DNA of 64,000 bases, from contig OY725499.1 of the NCBI GenBank assembly GCA_963281255.1, positions 3,553,148-3,617,147 of the forward strand. The letters are read 5' to 3'. The DNA is from Aphrocallistes beatrix (lineage: Eukaryota; Porifera; Hexactinellida; Sceptrulophora; Aphrocallistidae). A program made the position numbers and the translations under genes. The notes under the pieces are model-generated. The model had not been told where the DNA came from and did no database searches. It saw nothing but the letters and a program-made list of their open reading frames with translations. Shown piece by piece: positions 23,499 to 34,501 of this stretch; within the stretch, counting starts at the first letter, position 1, and every line of letters begins with the position of its first letter.

Positions 23499-23888
23499 TT
23501 AGAGAATAATATCTTGACATAATGATACTGTATATAGCGAAGTGTGCAAGTCATAAACGCGGTAAGCAGTGAAGAAGGCATCATGAGGATCTTTGTAGTT
23601 GGTAAGAGTGATAGGAACATTGACTGCATTCCCGAGAACATCTTCACGTCGAGGAATCAGTTCATACACTTGGCAGAACTTCCTACCTCTCTCATCTGTG
23701 AAGAGAAGTGTGTATCTAGCGAAGGAGTCAACCCCCACACACACTATCTGATAGACAGGTCTACGCTGTTGCATTGGTTCTGTTCCTCTGAACCAAACGC
23801 AGTTGGTTACCTTGTAGCCGCTAGGAATGTGTAATTCCACAGATGAGCCAATAGCAATATGTGCTGAAGATTTGTCTAATAATTGCAT
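23499..23888 (-). CDS. Small Ig-like protein, family 1 copy 2 (extended C-terminus)
   Basis: A 129-residue ORF nearly identical to copies 1 and 3 through residue 118. The stop after HTSL is lost (the TAG position reads TAT), which adds 11 residues, YTVSLCQDIIL. It begins MQLLD instead of MELLG/MELLD. It has Cys before VWFRG, so with RKFC both cysteines of a possible disulphide are present. It has no signal peptide. It lies in the right-hand segmental duplication and has its own TATA box. Product and role are unknown. Confidence 0.75.
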   Translation of the reverse strand: MQLLDKSSAHIAIGSSVELHIPSGYKVTNCVWFRGTEPMQQRRPVYQIVCVGVDSFARYTLLFTDERGRKFCQVYELIPRREDVLGNAVNVPITLTNYKDPHDAFFTAYRVYDLHTSLYTVSLCQDIIL

Positions 23889-23961
23889 TTTAGATGTATC
23901 AGTATATTTGTATGTGCTGTTATAAATATATTATTTTATGTTAAATTATCGAAATATAATC

Positions 23962-23969
23962 TATTTATA
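23962..23969 (-). promoter_or_regulatory. TATA box, family 1 copy 2
   Basis: TATAAATA on the minus strand, 74-81 bp upstream of the ATG at 23888. Confidence 0.65.
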
Positions 23970-24170
23970 CTAATGAACTAAGGTTAGGTAGTAGTATTAT
24001 GCTGTCTCAAAAGTGGCTCAAATTAAAAGTAAAAGCTAACTAGAATGTTCGTTTAAGATTTATCTCGAAATATTGTGAGATCAAATAAAATTTTATGCAA
24101 CATACATATTCTATAATAATTCTAACAAAATGTTTTCGTATTAACATGCCAGAGATAAACGAATTTAATT

Positions 24171-24819
24171 CATGAGATGGATGAAGCAATACTAAAATAT
24201 CGTTTAGAAACTATATTTTACTTAGGGCGGTCAGAAAGTTCTAATCAGTGCTGTCATATACTCTTATTGTACCTTATTGGATCGATATTGAAGCTTGAAT
24301 TTACTCCTTAACACATGCACAAGTGATACCAATTTACAGAATCAAAATCTAGAGAAAACTCTTTGTATACCACGTCCTATATATTGTGTCGCTTGAGCCA
24401 CCGTGTAAAATTATGGCCACAAATCACCCGTTCACCACTCGTCCTTCCCTAAAAAGTAGGCTCCATTATCAGATATTTGAATCTGAGAGAGTATCATTCC
24501 CATCAACTTCCTAAGATTGATTTGTATTTGAGCATTCGTATCGCTTAGTAATGCCCTTGTAATGTCGTTACTCTTGAGGGAAGGTCGGGTGGTTTGTGGC
24601 CATAATTTTACACGGTGGCTCAAGCGACACAATATATAGGAAGTGGTATACAAAGAGTTTTCTCTAGATTTTGATTTTGTAAATTGGTATCACTTGTGAA
24701 TGTGTTAAGAAGTAAACTCAAGCTTCAATATCAATCTAATAAGGTACAATAAGAGTGTATGATAACACTGATTAGAACTTTCTGACCGCCCTAAGTAGTA
24801 TTGGTTCATCTATCTCATG
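24171..24819. mobile_element. Foldback element with long inverted arms
   Basis: Arms of more than 200 bp pair across a loop at about 24430-24586. Inner arm ends read ACTTAGGGCGGTCAGAAAG and its complement. Pairing continues outward through CATGAGAT and GCAATACT, apart from a 26-bp insertion in the left arm. There is no transposase and no clear target duplication. Confidence 0.85.
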
Positions 24820-24917
24820 AACACAAAGATATTTTTTTTGATGATAAGAAAAAAATTATTTTGTTACAAGTAGAAAACCACATGGAATCAAACAGCTTCG
24901 CAGATATATCTTTTTTT

Positions 24918-25072
24918 TGAATGTGGAGTACCAGTGGTACGATGAGAAGGGGGTAGCCATTCCTGGCGCCACAGAGGAGAGTTTAACTTTTGAACCAATC
25001 CTGAGTCACCATGACTTCGGATTCTACAGATGTCTAGCAGAGGATCAGTTTGGTCGTCAGACCTTGGGCTGA
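24918..25072 (+). pseudogene. 5'-truncated copy of family 3 (last Ig domain only)
   Basis: From GAATGTGGAGTACC the sequence matches 17946-18101 through the TGA and on into the 3' flank. The match starts abruptly after a T-run (24911-24918), so everything upstream of the second Ig domain is missing. A few substitutions change residues. It lies beyond family 1 copy 2, the same order as unit 1 (family 1, then family 3), with family 2 missing between them. Confidence 0.88.
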
Positions 25073-26950
25073 GTAGGAGTCTACATTTTAGAAATTACTT
25101 TAACGATTCGAATTCTGATTGAATCATACTGGATACCCACTTATGATGTTAAACACTCCTGCAATTGACAAGAGTAATAAATATGTCCATTATCTAAAAA
25201 ATAACAAAATAAAGTACAGGATATTCTCTCTAATAGTTTACCCATGACAAAGTCTACCACAGGTAGACTTAATATTACAGAACTTGGACAATTAAGGAAG
25301 TGACTACTTAGGGAGAACTTCCTAAAATAGAAGTGTGGAAACAAATGAAGCTAAAATAAATTCAGCTTACGTATATTTGAAAGAGCGCCAAGCTAAGTTG
25401 AGGTCTATTCTGAAAGAGAGTCAAACTAAATCTGTTCATACCTTTGCCTTTCAGTATGTATTGAATGTGTGCCATGCTGGTATTCGCCCATTAAAATTTT
25501 ATACTGATTATCTCAACTCATGATCACATGCAGGAGAGTTGTGGTGAACTTGGAACTTCCTGTAATCAAATACGCATACTAATTTGAATGATCTCTTAAT
25601 TGTAGAACTAAATATACAAGTAGATGTATGACTATCATATTACATGCCCAAATTAGGTTCTAAAAAGAAAGAATGTTAAGAAAATTAACTAAAATGTTAC
25701 CAAAATCATGAGACTTGATGAGTAGAAAATGTGCGGTAAAGTTTCATTTGAAGTTAAATCATGTGCCAATATAATATGTGATCATTCAAGATACTTTCCC
25801 GAAATCGGAAAATCTATTTTAAGAATGAATGTTCTTAGTTATAACTATTTTAATTAAAGTCATGCGATATAAAGAGGACACATATTTGCCTTAAACAATA
25901 GATTGTGTCTAACCATGATTTGTGCCAGAAATGTGTGGAATGTTAGGATTCAGTCTGGATTTCATTCAGCGCTGTATTTTAGTGTAAATCCATACATGGT
26001 ATACGTAATTGCACAGCCATGTGATACAACTACATTTTGAAAGTATAATTATTAAATGAAAGTTATTTTGGTTTTCATTTAGGTAAGTTATAGGAGGTAC
26101 GGGGGAGCTATTAACAAAATGAAAACTCAAACTTTTATCACATGTTACCACAGGTAGATAATATTACGTGTTAGACAGGAAGTATTATCAAATGTTACTC
26201 AAGCTAAAACGTGATAAAAACACATAGTCAAGGAGAGCATGATCAAAATATATATTAAGTCGCGTTCTAACGACTTTAGTATCGTCAATACACCCATTAA
26301 GACCTCTGGAAAATAAATTAGTATGAATTTTATAATAAAAAGTTAAATGAAACGGATTTCAAACGGTAAACCTTGATTTCTGATACTGGAGATTGTTAGT
26401 GGGAACCTAGCAATCTCCAATGTTAGAAATGGTTTATTGGTAAATAGTATTTAAAATTGATTATAAGAACATTCTGCTAGAAAACGGTTGACATATACCC
26501 CATATAATGTATGCCAGTTATAAGAACGTTATATGCAGTTCCCAACGGTGTTCTTATAACCGGCAGTCACTGTATTATCCATTAATACATTTATATGAAT
26601 TATACTAATAAAACTAAAAATAATAGTACGTTGTCACGAGTAAGGTTCATTCCTATTAATAATCTTAGAGCAAGTTAGCATTATTACTAATAACCTCTTC
26701 TATTAGATATTATACTGACATGATACTCACGTGATAGCAATACATATGGACTTGAAAGATATTAAACTATTGTGTTTGTACTATTAGTATGGCAAATATT
26801 CTAATTAGTGCAGTTACGAGTATTGTACTTTATTACATGTAATATTATTATAATACACGTGCCAGTTTAAGGTAGAAAATGACGAACTAAATACCACACT
26901 ATTATAGTGGTCTCTTCTCCATTAAAAGTAGTCACTTATATTCATTGATA
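25073..26950. other. Gene-free spacer
   Basis: The sequence is AT-rich. A 62-codon frame at 25335-25523 has no recognisable motif and no copy elsewhere in the window, so I do not call it. Near 26450-26575 there are repeated TTATAAGAAC words and an end, ATAACCGG...CACTGTA, shared with 2350-2370, which is probably a transposon remnant. Confidence 0.5.
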
Positions 26951-26958
26951 TATTAAAT

Positions 26959-27101
26959 CAGCGCTGTCCAACAGGCGGCCCACGTTGCGTCCAAAATGCC
27001 TCTATCCATACCCATCCCGAGTGCACGCCCCTGTATTGCGGCCCGCCACTAAATGGTATGAAGCAGTTGCGGCCCGAAGTAAATATAGTTGGACAGCCCT
27101 G
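26959..27101. mobile_element. hAT-type MITE with exact 8-bp duplication
   Basis: Ends are CAGCGCTGTCCAAC and GTTGGACAGCCCTG, flanked by TATTAAAT at 26951-26958 and 27102-27109. The interior includes GCGGCCCG words. Confidence 0.93.
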
Positions 27102-27402
27102 TATTAAATAGTGTAAATAGTTGAATAAAAAAAGAAAGAAAAATGTATAAACATTTATATAGTCTTATAAAAGGCAAAAACAAAAACAAAAACAACAAAC
27201 AACAGACAAACTGTATCTAAGAGAATAGTTGATTATTAAAATCCAATAATAATTATTTTGCCTCTGGAATCAACAATTTGAAGCTTCAAAGAGAATAAAC
27301 AAGTACGTAGTATGTTTTATATAATAAACAGTAGTGCATCATCAAAAATAACATGTTCAGAATTATAATATTGTAATTTGTAAGTAGTGCTCCAATTTCT
27401 GT

Positions 27403-27759
27403 CTATAGCGAAGTGTGCAAGTCATAAACGCGGTAAGCAGTGAAGAAGGCATCATGAGGATCTTTGTAGTTGGTAAGAGTGATAGGAACATTGACTGCAT
27501 TCCCGAGAACATCTTCACGTCGAGGAATCAGCTCATACACTTGGCAGAACTTCCTACCTCTCTCATCTGTGAAGAGAAGTGTGTATCTAGCGAAGGAGTC
27601 AGCCCCCACACACACTATCTGATAGACAGGTCCACGCTGTTGCATTGGTTCTGTTCCTCTGAACCAAACGCAGTTGGTTACCTTGTAGCCGCTAGGAATG
27701 TGTAATTCCACAGATGAGCCAATAGCAATATGTGCTGAAGATTTGTCTAATAATTCCAT
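27403..27759 (-). CDS. Small Ig-like protein, family 1 copy 3
   Basis: A 118-residue single-exon ORF ending HTSL then TAG. It has Cys before VWFRG and the RKFC cysteine, and no signal peptide. It is almost the same as copies 1 and 2, yet its flanks outside the gene are unrelated to theirs beyond a short distance, so only the gene was copied or has been conserved. The promoter box is TATATATA rather than TATAAATA. Function is unknown. Confidence 0.75.
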   Translation of the reverse strand: MELLDKSSAHIAIGSSVELHIPSGYKVTNCVWFRGTEPMQQRGPVYQIVCVGADSFARYTLLFTDERGRKFCQVYELIPRREDVLGNAVNVPITLTNYKDPHDAFFTAYRVYDLHTSL

Positions 27760-27837
27760 TTAGTAAAATATTATGTAAAATAATCGTATTGGAATAATGT
27801 CTAGAATTTTTAATAATTAACTGTCAGTAATTAGTAG

Positions 27838-27845
27838 TATATATA
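27838..27845 (-). promoter_or_regulatory. TATA box, family 1 copy 3
   Basis: TATATATA, 79-86 bp upstream of the ATG at 27759. Confidence 0.55.
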
Positions 27846-29119
27846 CAAGAGGAAGTAAATAGTGCTTATTCATCTCAGATTGGCTGGCATGAACCCTTAG
27901 ACGACTATTTTGAAATCACTATTTGAAATCACTATTTGAAACTATTTTGAAACTACTCTCTTGAAACTATATTTTAATTTTTAAACCACTACATGTTCGC
28001 TATGTTTCTTCAATGAATTTAATTAAAATGAAAGTAAGAATATTCTAGGTACCTAAATATATATCCATGTAAAGTTGAGTTATTTCCCCTCAAAGAACTT
28101 TTCACAACGCAAAGTCTTATTCCTATTTGAAATTGTTTTTTATTATCGCTAGTTGTGTTTGGAAAATATTCGTAAGGGAAGAGAGAAGAAAAAAGATTTC
28201 ATATCTCTATAGCTATAAGAGGAACATGGAATGATTGGTTAAACTTACACAACTGAGCCCGCGTCATTGATCTCATGTTGAAATTAAAATTTCTCCTAAA
28301 CGCTATTATTGTAGACACTACATTGGTTAAAAGTTAAAAGCCTGAACAGGAAGTAGTCTCATTTAAAACAAACCATAAAATAATGCACGCAATAAGTCGA
28401 AGTCACATTATGCCTAGTCGCCGTAGTCGGATACGTGATAAGTATATTTATTAACATAATCACTAATTCGGATCATGAGATGGTCCGAACATTTTCATAA
28501 TCATGTGTATCTGAGTTCTCACATATAATATAAAAATAGCACACAGGCAGAATCAAGTTTTGTCCACATAGATATTCACTAGATGTGGTTATATCCATAT
28601 TACAAAGCATTTTAATATAATTATTGCCACAACCATCTACGTAAATCGATATACCTCGTTAACACCTACATGAATAACCTCAGAGATCCCGCCACTGTCT
28701 ACAATTGAGCAAACCTCTTTCCACCTACGTACGTACTAATGATCTGACTTTATGATTTTAATAAAAACTATTGCTGAATGCAAATATCATCAAAATCTGA
28801 GTATCATAAAGAAAGGTAGTAAGAAGTACTGAAATAACTCATGCAACAGACAAATTGTATCTTCATCATTAAATATCAACATTACAGATTATGGAGTATA
28901 AACCTCATTAAAGGACTGTCACATGATATTACTGCACTGACAAGTTGTCTAGGCTACACTTTTCACATCATACACATATCTCCTTACAAAAAGGTTTGAT
29001 AATTTAAATGGTAGAAATAGCATTTTTCGAAAGGCTAATGTAATGTTTCAAAAAGCACTTGTATCTATGCCACTACTGAGAATACTAGTTTGATATGATG
29101 TTCAGAGAACTAAAATGCC

Positions 29120-29187
29120 CGGCGCTTATTCGAGCCCCGGCGCTTATTCAAGCCCCGGCGCTTATTCAAGCCCCGGCGCTTATTCAG
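29120..29187. repeat. 18-bp tandem repeat, nearly four units
   Basis: The unit GGCGCTTATTCAAGCCCC repeats and ends at CAGGGAAATACGG. It is GC-rich inside AT-rich DNA, probably a transposon end rather than an array of independent function. Confidence 0.85.
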
Positions 29188-29265
29188 GGAAATACGGTAT
29201 ATACAGTATACATTGGATATAGTGATAGTGCTGGGGACAGCGAATTTTGGATCAAATTATCACTA

Positions 29266-29436
29266 CAGTAGACTCCGCTTAATAGGGTCACTGTTTAATC
29301 GGGCCACTTTTGGCAGGACCGGAATTGCTCTCACACATAGAAGCTAATATAAAATATTTTCGGTTAATAGGATTCTCCGATTAATCGGGACAAAATGTCC
29401 TCTGACCGATGTAACCCTATTAGGCGGAGTCGACTG
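29266..29436. mobile_element. pogo-like MITE (family P1)
   Basis: The element is 171 bp with TA on both sides. Ends are CAGTAGACTCCGCTTAATAG and CTATTAGGCGGAGTCGACTG, with inner AATCGGG repeats. A close relative lies at 50849-51036. Confidence 0.88.
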
Positions 29437-31851
29437 TATATCCAATATATTACTATATCCAATAAAATTAGTATGGAATGTCATCGACGGGGGCACCTCA
29501 AACCCAACGAACTTATCACTATAAAGATTATTAAATAGTCACACTACGACCATTTAAGCGCAAACATCGGAATCCACATGTGAAATACTCGACACTAGCA
29601 GCTGAGATCTCGCTTCTAACTTGTTAACTTTGTTTTTCAAGATCTACTACGTGTGTGTCCATGTGGCCTGAGTACAATATGGACCCGTCTGAGATGAAAC
29701 ATAATCATTCATTTCCTGTAAACTAAATGTGATCAAATTTATTCAACTTATGATAAAATTGAGGTTTGTTATTTCCTGTAATCAAATGCACTTGTTTGAG
29801 TTATATGTGCACGAGTACTATATAGCTATACGTGTATATCACAGTAATGTCCAAATTTAGCATTATATAACTGCTGAGTGCAACGATTGTACAGAGCACA
29901 ATTCATCACTTCCTTTAGGAAAACCATGGAGAAATTCTAAACAAAATCTTAAGAATAGACAGCTTAAACACTCCTGAAATTAAGGCGCGATTCTATCACA
30001 GGAGCGCGGTTTGAGAATGCGCGCCTAAATTTAAAAGGATTTTCAAGCTATTTACTTGAAAAATGAAATAACGCACTAAAATTAGAATAGAGGTGGATAA
30101 TGTGTAAGAGAAATATGACTCTTTTTGGTTTAAAAATATCTTATTTCAATTGGAATTTGACCTATAATAAGATTTCAGCGAAGAGCAATTAGAAAATGTT
30201 AAAAGGAGTGCACTCCTTCAATCTCCTGGAAGTATAAAAGTTAAGGTTAACAAAAGAATTTTGGAATTACTAATTCTATTAATAACTTTGTGTAATTTCT
30301 CGAAGAGAATGCCAGTTGGTCAGCATAGCACTACTCCATTATATAACTGCTTAACTAGCCACTGAATTATGAGAATTAAACCTGACGCTATGATGCAATC
30401 ACCACTTTGCAACCGAATAAATTCAGACTATTTAGTTTGCGATAAGCGACGCTAAGCGAAATAAAGAGAAACAATTTGAGTGGTGATTTTAGGATAATTC
30501 TCATTTTGGGACAAGAGCTAGCGGATTCCAATATTTTAGATCCTTGAATACATATAATAGACGTTATAATAATAAAGTAGTATTTCATTATACAGAGATA
30601 AGTTATTTCGATTACTAAACAGATAACCCTATCTGACGTAATTTTTTCCTAAGGAATTAGAAAAGAAACCGACCGTTTCTTAAAGATTCCCAGGCACTCA
30701 CAGGGCTAGTCTGCGGACATGCAGTATCCGGAAAAATAATAAGTTATAATTAGAAATAAAGGAAAAAGTAATCAGTGTTAAAGTATCAGAAGACTTACAA
30801 AGCAATCTCAAAATAATTTCGGGGAAGTCTTTGTTGATGAAACAAGAACCGATCCCTGCGTACGCGAAATTTCTTTAGAGAAAGCGACTCAGTCATGTTT
30901 CGTTCGAGAAGGACGTTACATCCTAAAATCCCTCTCATCGAGTCTATGAGACAAACTAACACAGAGCCATGAAGCGGCCTTTGTTAATGAACTCTCGCTG
31001 CAAGGCGAATGAGTATAATATAAGGCTTGTTCTACTTAATATCGCAGTGTTTACTGGTAAGCTTTCTTGGTCGCAATGGAATTCTATCTCTTTCAGATAC
31101 AGATAACCTTCTAGACTGACACGGAATAAGATAGAATGGATATTCTCAGAAAATACAGTTGAATCTTGTCAATATCAACACGGACAATACGAATAAGCAG
31201 ATATTTTATCTCCTACTGTTGAGAACACTTGAAAATAACTCCGGTTATTACGAATTCTGGATAATATGGACAAATTTCGACAAATTCCAAAGTACGTACT
31301 CGGATAATACGTTCTTCGGTTTAGTATGTACTCATTTTTCTTTCCTTGATGATCCTTGATGATTGAATATTATAACAGCATTCTGCTTGTAATCTGATAC
31401 AATAAAGTTACCAGCATCATTTATGAAAAATGAAAAAGGATAGTTCAAATGTTTGGAAATAGAAGTGAGGACAGGACTCTGTATCTGAGTTAGGCCATAT
31501 TTAATCGTTCGTTTGATTTTAAATTATCTTTAGCAAACTTAAACCCTGCTTCAAGTTCTGTTTAGAGATTTTTGTGTTTATCTCTTTCTCTCTTATAATA
31601 CTCTGAAATTATTCTTATGATCCAATGAGTTTTGTTAAGATAATATGTAGGTACGTAGATATGTATGTACGGACGTCGCACGCCGATCATGACATAGGCA
31701 ACTCCTTAACTAGGAGCTGCACTAAAATGTAGAACTGACACTGAAATGCTATACTACGTATTTGGAAATCCTAGACAATCCATTATAATATCTTGTTAAT
31801 GTTCCCAGATGTTCATACGAGTCAAAATACAGTACACGTATATATGTATTA

Positions 31852-31965
31852 CTGTTAAAATGTCAAATTAGTTATTATGTAAAATACCTGGAAATTTCAT
31901 TTATTATGCATAATGCCTGGAATGTCCAGGTATTTTACATAATAACTAATTTGACGTTTTAACTG
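31852..31965. mobile_element. Hairpin MITE with TA duplication
   Basis: Nearly the whole 114 bp folds on itself: the left arm with GTCAAATTAGTTATTATG pairs with CATAATAACTAATTTGAC. It is flanked by TA at 31850-31851 and 31966-31967. It has no coding capacity. Confidence 0.82.
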
Positions 31966-34501
31966 TAGAATGTCGAGCATTTATGTGGCTTCAGTGGCAT
32001 AGAAAATGGCTGGAAGACATCTGCGATATCGGGGACACTGTCAGCATTCTACGGTTAATGGAAACATATATGACCGTAATCGAAAATATGTAAGTACTGT
32101 ATGCATGTAGTTGGATATAGTGTGCATTCTATACATATTTCAAATACGTAGTTTAATTGAACTATTCGAGAATTGAAATAGGTCGATTTGCTGAATTTAT
32201 TTTGGGCATGTTGTGTCGATTTGGAATTTTTTTCGGTTATGTTGTCGATAGCTCAATTTATTCTAGACATGTTCTTAATAGAGCGATTATATTTTATTCG
32301 AATAAATCCGAATTAATCCTTTGTATAATCATCGAATTAATCCCAAGTATAAATTAACAAAAAATAATAAATCTCCGTATTTCACACAAATTCCTTCTAA
32401 AATTTCAGTCACACAAGACAACAGGAACAGAACAAGTGAGTTTTTTATTCTTTGAGTTTCATTCATTAACTCCCTTTGTACTCTGCTCCAGTTTTCAAAA
32501 AAATGTTCAGATAAAAAATGAAGTCAAAAGTTACTGAAAAATTGTATAATTAATCTTATAAACAAATATAAAAATAAAATAAAAAACGTTTTTAATAATG
32601 TCATTAAGACTGTTTATTGTGTAATTGTCTGTGGTTGTATTTGAATGCAATTGCTGCATACATGTATTGAGAGTTATTAGCCTTGTTACGTTGTTAGTTT
32701 TGTAATCGGAGATTCGTCAGCGTTTCTCAACACGGGCACGGGATTCGTGAGTCTCAACACAAAACGCGTTCATTAACTAAATCAGCTGTTGTGATGCATT
32801 TTGAATCTGAAAGAGATCAAAACGATTTTAAGACTATACAACTTTGTATAATTACTCAGCGTAAATTCATAAACTATGCATTATATTAATTTTCACATAA
32901 TTATGCTATCTCCTCACAGCAATAATGAGACAATTCAGTAAAAAATACTATAGACTTATTATTATTATTTTAATGCAGAATACTCTCGAGAATTCAAACA
33001 GTCCCGCTAACATTAATACAATAGGAATGGGCGTAGAGGGGAGAGTATAGAAAGTTTATTTTAAGTAGCAGTTAGTGAAGGTCAATTCTTCCCTGCAGTT
33101 CTGATCAACATAAAGCATTACAATTTACAATCGGATCAAACGTTGTAGAATACCACGTTATAATAGACATATCGTAGAATACCACGTTATAATAGAGACA
33201 TTGTAGAGGTTAGCACAAGTACGTATCTTAGAAGGATACAGTTTATGTCAGCAAAGCAGATTAAAATTCCTGAAATAAATGTATCTTTCTAGACTCATCC
33301 AATTAAGATAGCTAATAATTATTCAATCTTCTTAGTTCACGTACTGGTAGCAAAATTTTAAATCCTTTATAACATTCCATTGTACCCCTGTGGGAGGATT
33401 TTATACAACTTAATTCAGTGTTTCTCTGTCCACACTTTTTACAAAGAATGAATTACCATGCACACACTTCTGGTTCAAATCCAGCTCATACTTTCCTATA
33501 ATAAATGAAACGATCTTCAGTGTTTATCGCTGAGGTTTTGACGAATAGGGCACAACACCAACGTGTTAAGTACGACTGACAGTCAGGTAATCCACAAGGA
33601 TTCCTTCAGACTAACCAATCAGATTCTTTCTACCCCGAATTAATACCAGATTCCTTGTAACACGTATAATTTCTTATTCTTTTTATTTAGGGAATTCAAA
33701 AGGTTCTCATTCCATATTTGTATCTCAAAAAAGTGAAAATAGCAGATTTTCGATTTGTCCAGCCCTTAGGGGATCAGCTTCCAATCTGCCTATTGGTTTA
33801 TCTTGATATGGCAATTATCGTGGTTCCTGCACTCGATTAAATGTACATTGGGTAAAAATTTCCTATCTTCACTATCTTTTGAGTATAGATATTGGATGAT
33901 AACTTTTTGAAAGTAGTATTTTCTCCTAAATATTCGCCTTATTAAGATTATCTGACCATGTTTGTTAATTAATTCGTATATTACGAAGTATCTAGTCCCA
34001 ATTCCACAGTTTACAATAGTATGGGCTCATTCCTTAGGAATACGTTTTGGTAGCCTAGCTGTACACATGACAATAATCCTGAGTAACGGATTATCTAGGA
34101 GGATGTTTAAAAGTACATTTTTAATATTCTCTATACTATAATGTTATATATCGGTTTAGGCGTAAGAAAATTCATGAGACAGTGAAATATTAATTGGAAC
34201 AATATATGATCTGATATGTTAGATTTAGTAGAATAAAACAGCAAATTTTATCCACAAAATAACAACAAATAGCAAATATCAAGAATATTTAGATTATAAT
34301 CTGAAATTAAAGTTATATTGCTAAGTTTTTTTGTATTAGAAAAAAAATATTATTCAGTTAGTCCATGTTCGGAGAGAACATACGTACAGAAACTAGGATA
34401 ATACACTTAACTAGAGTAGTCTATAACAACATGTGGAGGGATACAAATTCCATTAGGTGTTTTAACAATTCAAACTTGTTTCTTGTAGCCTTCATCCCAC
34501 T

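Larger units (their letters stand above)
27846..34501. other. Long gene-free spacer with dispersed repeats
   Basis: No coding region is supported over 6.6 kb. Separately listed items are an 18-bp tandem repeat (29120-29187), a pogo-like MITE (29266-29436) and a perfect-stem hairpin MITE (31852-31965). A doublet of TAGAATACCACGTTATAATA occurs at 33148-33198. A possible 3' splice site, TTCTTGTAG, at about 34484-34492 just before the ABC transporter may indicate an untranslated first exon somewhere here. Confidence 0.5.

Noticed and set aside
25335..25523. 62-codon ORF with a lysine-rich N-terminus
   Set aside because: No motif, no splice or promoter support, no paralogue in the window.
29120..29187. 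Short regular repeats that could be taken for a CRISPR array
   Set aside because: The units are contiguous 18-mers without spacers, in a eukaryotic genome.
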